Part shown: piece after piece, positions 61,150 through 64,000 of the stretch
How positions within the stretch are numbered: position 1 is the stretch's first letter
Layout: every line of letters begins with the position of its first letter
Assembly (NCBI GenBank): GCA_964344255.1
Contig: CAYFMQ010000001.1
Location: 1-64,000, forward strand
DNA length: 64,000 nucleotides
Source of the DNA: JAJFIE01 sp964344255
GTDB taxonomy: Bacteria > Pseudomonadota > Alphaproteobacteria > Rhodospirillales > Casp-alpha2
Reading direction: 5' to 3'
Translations under genes and position numbers: made by a program
The notes under the pieces: model-generated
Database searches by the model: none
What the model saw: only the letters and a program-made list of their open reading frames with translations
Told to the model about the DNA's origin: nothing

Positions 61150-61884
61150 ATGGCGTTTACCGAGGGACATCTGGATATCTTCTACCGGCCTGTGGTCAAT
61201 CCGATGGACAGGCAGGTCATGATCTATCGGGCCGTACCTGTTCTGAATGGCGACGACCAGACCCTAACGGGGGCCAAGCAGGTTCTTACGCACAACGGTA
61301 AGCCCTATGATCCAGCCGCCACAATGGATACAGCCGAGCGTAATGCCGACGTGATCATCAAGATTGCTTCGGACCTCGCCGCCGCCCATGGCAACGGATA
61401 CGCTGTTTTTGCGATGTTCCCGATCAGCGCCAAGGCGTTGGCGACAAAGGAAGCGGCGACGATCATCGTCAAAACCCTGAAAGACCTGCCGCCGGTTTGC
61501 AGCAAGGCTGCAATCGCCCATGTGTTCGACATGCCGGAGAAACTTACTTTGGATGACCTGGACACCATTCTGGTGCCGCTTTTGATTTCCATGGACAAAT
61601 TCGTTGTCGAACCTCCGGACGGGTTGAAAGACTTCACGGACATCGGCACCTGCAACGCGCAAGGCGTCGTTCTGGATATGGATCCGGAAGAAGGGTCCAG
61701 CATCGACCTAACGAAGTTCTGGTCCCGTGCGGCGCCACGCCGGTTGGGCATCTTTGCCCAGAATGTGCAGGACGGCTCCGTCATGGACATGATGGAGCGT
61801 TACGAGGGAAGAGGAGTCGACGGCCCCCTGTTCGGCGATCTGTTGCCCGAAATCGGCCCGCGCACGACCCGCGAACAACTCTAG
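61150..61884 (+). CDS. Degenerate EAL-like protein
   Basis: A 244-residue cytoplasmic protein. The start IFYRPVVNPMDRQVMIYRAVP resembles the opening of EAL domains (YQPIV...GxEALLR). The end, LGIFAQNVQDGSVMDMMERYE and then GVDGPLFGDLLPE, resembles the last EAL strand (AEGVE...QGYLFGRPLP). The catalytic residues are not preserved: the EAL triplet is Tyr-Arg-Ala and the metal-binding Glu of AEGVE is Asn. It should not hydrolyse cyclic di-GMP but might bind it or a partner. The assignment is by eye and moderately sure. Confidence 0.6.
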   Translation: MAFTEGHLDIFYRPVVNPMDRQVMIYRAVPVLNGDDQTLTGAKQVLTHNGKPYDPAATMDTAERNADVIIKIASDLAAAHGNGYAVFAMFPISAKALATKEAATIIVKTLKDLPPVCSKAAIAHVFDMPEKLTLDDLDTILVPLLISMDKFVVEPPDGLKDFTDIGTCNAQGVVLDMDPEEGSSIDLTKFWSRAAPRRLGIFAQNVQDGSVMDMMERYEGRGVDGPLFGDLLPEIGPRTTREQL

Positions 61885-61899
61885 GGTAATTAAGACTGC

Positions 61900-62301
61900 T
61901 TAACTTTCGTCCTTGACCAGATTAAGCGCTGCCGAATTCAGGCAGTAGCGCAACCCCGTCGGTTCCGGGCCATCGGGGAAAACATGGCCCAGGTGAGAGT
62001 CGCAGCGCGAGCAATGCACCTCGGTCCGGCGCATGAAAAAACTGCGGTCTTCCTGGGTTTCTATAGCAGAGTCGTCCATTGGCTCAAAAAAGCTCGGCCA
62101 GCCGGTTCCGGAATCAAACTTCGTTTCGGATGAGAATAAAGGCTGGCCGCAACAAATGCACACGTACTGACCCGCATCCTTGCAATCGTGATATTCGCCC
62201 GTGAAGGCCCGCTCGGTTCCATGCCTGCGGCAGATGTGGTACTGCTCCGGGGTTAGCTGGGACAGCCACTCTTCATCCGATTTTTGAATCTTCTCAGCCA
62301 T
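61900..62301 (-). CDS. msrB: Peptide-methionine (R)-S-oxide reductase
   Basis: A 133-residue repair enzyme reducing methionine-R-sulfoxide in proteins. Zinc Cys pairs are visible in YVCICCGQPLFSS and HCSRCDSHLGHVF, and the catalytic Cys lies in GLRYCLNSAALNL. GTGWPSFFEP is the substrate-site motif. There is no signal peptide, so it is cytoplasmic. It is convergent with the EAL-like gene. Confidence 0.93.
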   Translation of the reverse strand: MAEKIQKSDEEWLSQLTPEQYHICRRHGTERAFTGEYHDCKDAGQYVCICCGQPLFSSETKFDSGTGWPSFFEPMDDSAIETQEDRSFFMRRTEVHCSRCDSHLGHVFPDGPEPTGLRYCLNSAALNLVKDES

Positions 62302-62365
62302 ATTGCACCTTAACCAACCCCATCAGGACATGCATCATTTACAAATAGTATATATACGATTGTTA

Positions 62366-63625
62366 TCAACCGATGACGCCTTCGGCACGTAAAGCCTCCA
62401 GGTTGCCTTCATCGAGACCGAGCAGCTCCTCAAGAACGTCATCCGTGTGCTCACCCAGGACAGGCGGCGCATGTCGGTAGCAGACAGGCGTTTCCGACAT
62501 CTTCACAGGATTGCCGATGAGGCTGACGCCATCCGGCCCCGCCTTGGCGTGCGGCATGGTAATCTGCATCTCACGGTGCTGGACCTGAGGGTCGGCGAAG
62601 GCTTCCGGTACGGTGTTAACCGGACCGACAGGGACGCCAATGCCGGCCAGCCCTTCGAGCCAGTAGGCTTTCGGTTTGAGGCTTGTTGCCGCTTCGATGA
62701 GGGGGATCAGGTCATCCCTGTTCTGCACCCTGGCGTCATTGGTGGCATAGCCGGCTTCGTCCGCCAAACCCTCAAGCCCGGCGAATTCGCAGAACTTCCT
62801 GAACTGGCTGTCATTGCCCACGGCAAGAATAAAATATCCGTCCGAAGCGGCGAAAACCTGATAGGGAACGATATTGGGATGCTGGTTTCCCAGGCGTTTC
62901 GGATCGTTGCCGGAGGTGAGATAATTGAGCGCGACGTTCGCCAGCCATGACACTTGAGAATCCAGCAAGGCGAGATCGATATGCTGCCCCATTCCGGTTG
63001 CATCACGATGCCTGACCGCCGCCACAATGGCGGTCGATGCATACATGCCGCACATGATATCGGCGATGGCGACTCCGACCTTCATGGGCTGGCCTTCGGG
63101 CTCGCCCGTTATGGACATAATCCCGCCCATACCCTGGGCCAGATAGTCATATCCGGCCTGTGACGCATAAGGGCCTGTCTGGCCGAAGCCGGTAATGGAA
63201 CAATAGACAAGCCCCGGGAATTCCTCTTTCAGGTCGTTGTAGGAAAGCCCGTACTTTTCCAGACCGCCGACCTTGAAATTCTCCACCAGAACATCGCAGT
63301 GTTGTAAAAGGCGCTTGATTAGCGCCACTCCTTCTGGATTAGCCACATCGACGGCGACGGAACGCTTGTTGCGGTTCGCCGACAGATAATAAGCGCTTTC
63401 AGAGGTATCCTGGCCATTATTGTCCTTGACGTAAGGCGGCCCCCATTTCCGGGTATCATCGCCGGCGCCCGGACGTTCAATCTTGATGATATCCGCGCCC
63501 AAATCACCGAATAACTGCGTGCATATGGGCCCGGCGAGGATACGTGTCAGATCGAGAATGCGAAGTCCCTTCAAAGGGCCCGTATTGGCGACAGGCTCCT
63601 GCGGTGGATAATCAGAGGTCTTCAT
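62366..63625 (-). CDS. Family III CoA-transferase (CaiB/BaiF)
   Basis: A 419-residue CoA-transferase. RILDLTRILAGPICTQLFGD at the N-terminus, DIIKIERPGAGDDTRKWGPPYV, NKRSVAVDVANPEGVALIKRL and GQHIDLALLDSQVSWLAN are characteristic, the last segment holding the region of the catalytic Asp. Substrates range from formyl- to carnitinyl- and succinyl-CoA, so none is assigned. I choose the start at 63625, with GGAGAGACATCG upstream; the frame opens at 63712. Confidence 0.88.
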   Translation of the reverse strand: MKTSDYPPQEPVANTGPLKGLRILDLTRILAGPICTQLFGDLGADIIKIERPGAGDDTRKWGPPYVKDNNGQDTSESAYYLSANRNKRSVAVDVANPEGVALIKRLLQHCDVLVENFKVGGLEKYGLSYNDLKEEFPGLVYCSITGFGQTGPYASQAGYDYLAQGMGGIMSITGEPEGQPMKVGVAIADIMCGMYASTAIVAAVRHRDATGMGQHIDLALLDSQVSWLANVALNYLTSGNDPKRLGNQHPNIVPYQVFAASDGYFILAVGNDSQFRKFCEFAGLEGLADEAGYATNDARVQNRDDLIPLIEAATSLKPKAYWLEGLAGIGVPVGPVNTVPEAFADPQVQHREMQITMPHAKAGPDGVSLIGNPVKMSETPVCYRHAPPVLGEHTDDVLEELLGLDEGNLEALRAEGVIG

Positions 63626-63741
63626 CGATGTCTCTCCAAACTGGCTATTTGGAACGAGCAAACCGTTCGCAATGAGGGGTAGCAGGTTTGAATAACAGGC
63701 GCCACCCATCACATCTTCAAAGAAGAAAATTTATGGAGGTC

Positions 63742-63999
63742 TCAGGCCGTTTTCTTGGAATTGTCGGCGTCGGTGGTACGCAGGCGGCTCGTTGGTTTTT
63801 CCGGCTTTTCCTGGTTCGCGGGATTCATCTTGTCGAGCGCCTTATCGTGCCAGGCGCCGACAAACAATCCCTTGTAGCTTTCCGCCAGATCACCGTCCGA
63901 GAGCTTGAACACCTTGGACGCCTTACCCGTATCCTCGGAGATGACGGACGTGTCGTTTTTGCCGCCAAGAAGAATGGCGTTATCCCTGCACATCAGTGA
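63742..63999 (-). CDS. Partial gene, C-terminal 85 residues, unrecognised
   Basis: The frame is open to the right edge and ends with TGA at 63742-63744. The visible part contains DNAILLGGKNDTSVISEDTGK and GLFVGAWHDKALDKM, then a polar Lys/Pro-rich tail ending DADNSKKTA. I recognise no family. A Met inside (63993) is unlikely to be the start because the frame continues upstream. Confidence 0.55.
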   Translation of the reverse strand, partial: SLMCRDNAILLGGKNDTSVISEDTGKASKVFKLSDGDLAESYKGLFVGAWHDKALDKMNPANQEKPEKPTSRLRTTDADNSKKTA

Positions 64000-64000
64000 G

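Noticed and set aside
1..64000. CRISPR arrays, insertion sequences, rRNA genes
   Set aside because: No regularly spaced repeats, transposase-like frames or rRNA sequence were seen on reading the window.

Overview
The window looks like a piece of a free-living, probably marine or aquatic alphaproteobacterium, most likely Rhodospirillales in the broad sense. This rests on gene content and was not tested by search. The evidence is the ethylmalonyl-CoA pathway (crotonyl-CoA carboxylase/reductase plus methylsuccinyl-CoA dehydrogenase), a CcrM-type GANTC methyltransferase next to an RNase HII/KefB block, a HIG1 twin-membrane protein beside a PduO-type cobalamin adenosyltransferase, ETF-ubiquinone oxidoreductase, and betaine-type transport and catabolism genes. 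Most of the window is GC-rich. By eye (not computed), three stretches are clearly more AT-rich: about 15.4-17.0 kb, 29.4-37.2 kb and 49.1-52.9 kb.

Layout. 0-9.3 kb: the end of ccr, mcd interrupted by a 10-N assembly gap, an M24-fold hydrolase, an EamA transporter, MTA/SAH nucleosidase, small proteins, an old-yellow-enzyme/FAD iron-sulfur oxidoreductase and a LysE exporter. 9.5-14.3 kb: a diguanylate cyclase, HIG1 protein, cobalamin adenosyltransferase, 3-hydroxybutyryl-CoA dehydrogenase, a homocysteine methyltransferase-family protein and an acetyltransferase. 14.3-20.5 kb: ccrM, rnhB and a KefB-type antiporter on one strand. Between ccrM and rnhB lies an insertion holding two tandem paralogous secreted proteins and a frameshifted GH24 lysozyme. 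20.6-29.2 kb: cupin, radical SAM protein, LysR regulator with a divergent 52-residue ORF, a glycosyltransferase pair, a cyclic-nucleotide-binding protein, moaB and a lytic transglycosylase.

29.4-37.0 kb is a four-gene signalling operon (receiver-kinase, periplasmic binding lipoprotein without a permease, two PAS histidine kinases). 37.2-44.3 kb: uracil-DNA glycosylase, an acyl-CoA ligase, ETF-QO, a TPR protein and ispE. 44.4-48.9 kb: a glycine betaine-type ABC transporter with a double-length permease. 49-53 kb: tRNA-Gln followed by an AT-rich segment bracketed by a ~60-bp direct repeat, carrying a DUF4893-type secreted protein, a GH108 muramidase and a BLUF photoreceptor. 53-64 kb: a bacterioferritin-like fusion protein with a lost diiron site, a second old-yellow-enzyme-type dehydrogenase, amidase, Rieske oxygenase, FkbM methyltransferase, YcaQ-type glycosylase, a degenerate EAL-like protein, MsrB, a CoA-transferase and a partial gene.

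How the genes fit together. Ccr, Mcd, the adenosyltransferase, 3-hydroxybutyryl-CoA dehydrogenase and ETF-QO all serve acetyl-CoA assimilation or acyl-CoA oxidation. The ABC transporter, two TMADH/DgcA-family flavoproteins, the Rieske oxygenase, the amidase and the homocysteine methyltransferase homologue suggest import and demethylation of quaternary amines. The observations I find most worth following are the two muramidase loci next to secreted-protein genes, a cluster of seven GANTC sites with a large palindrome at the ccrM promoter, the haem-site-only bacterioferritin fusion, and the binding-protein signalling operon.
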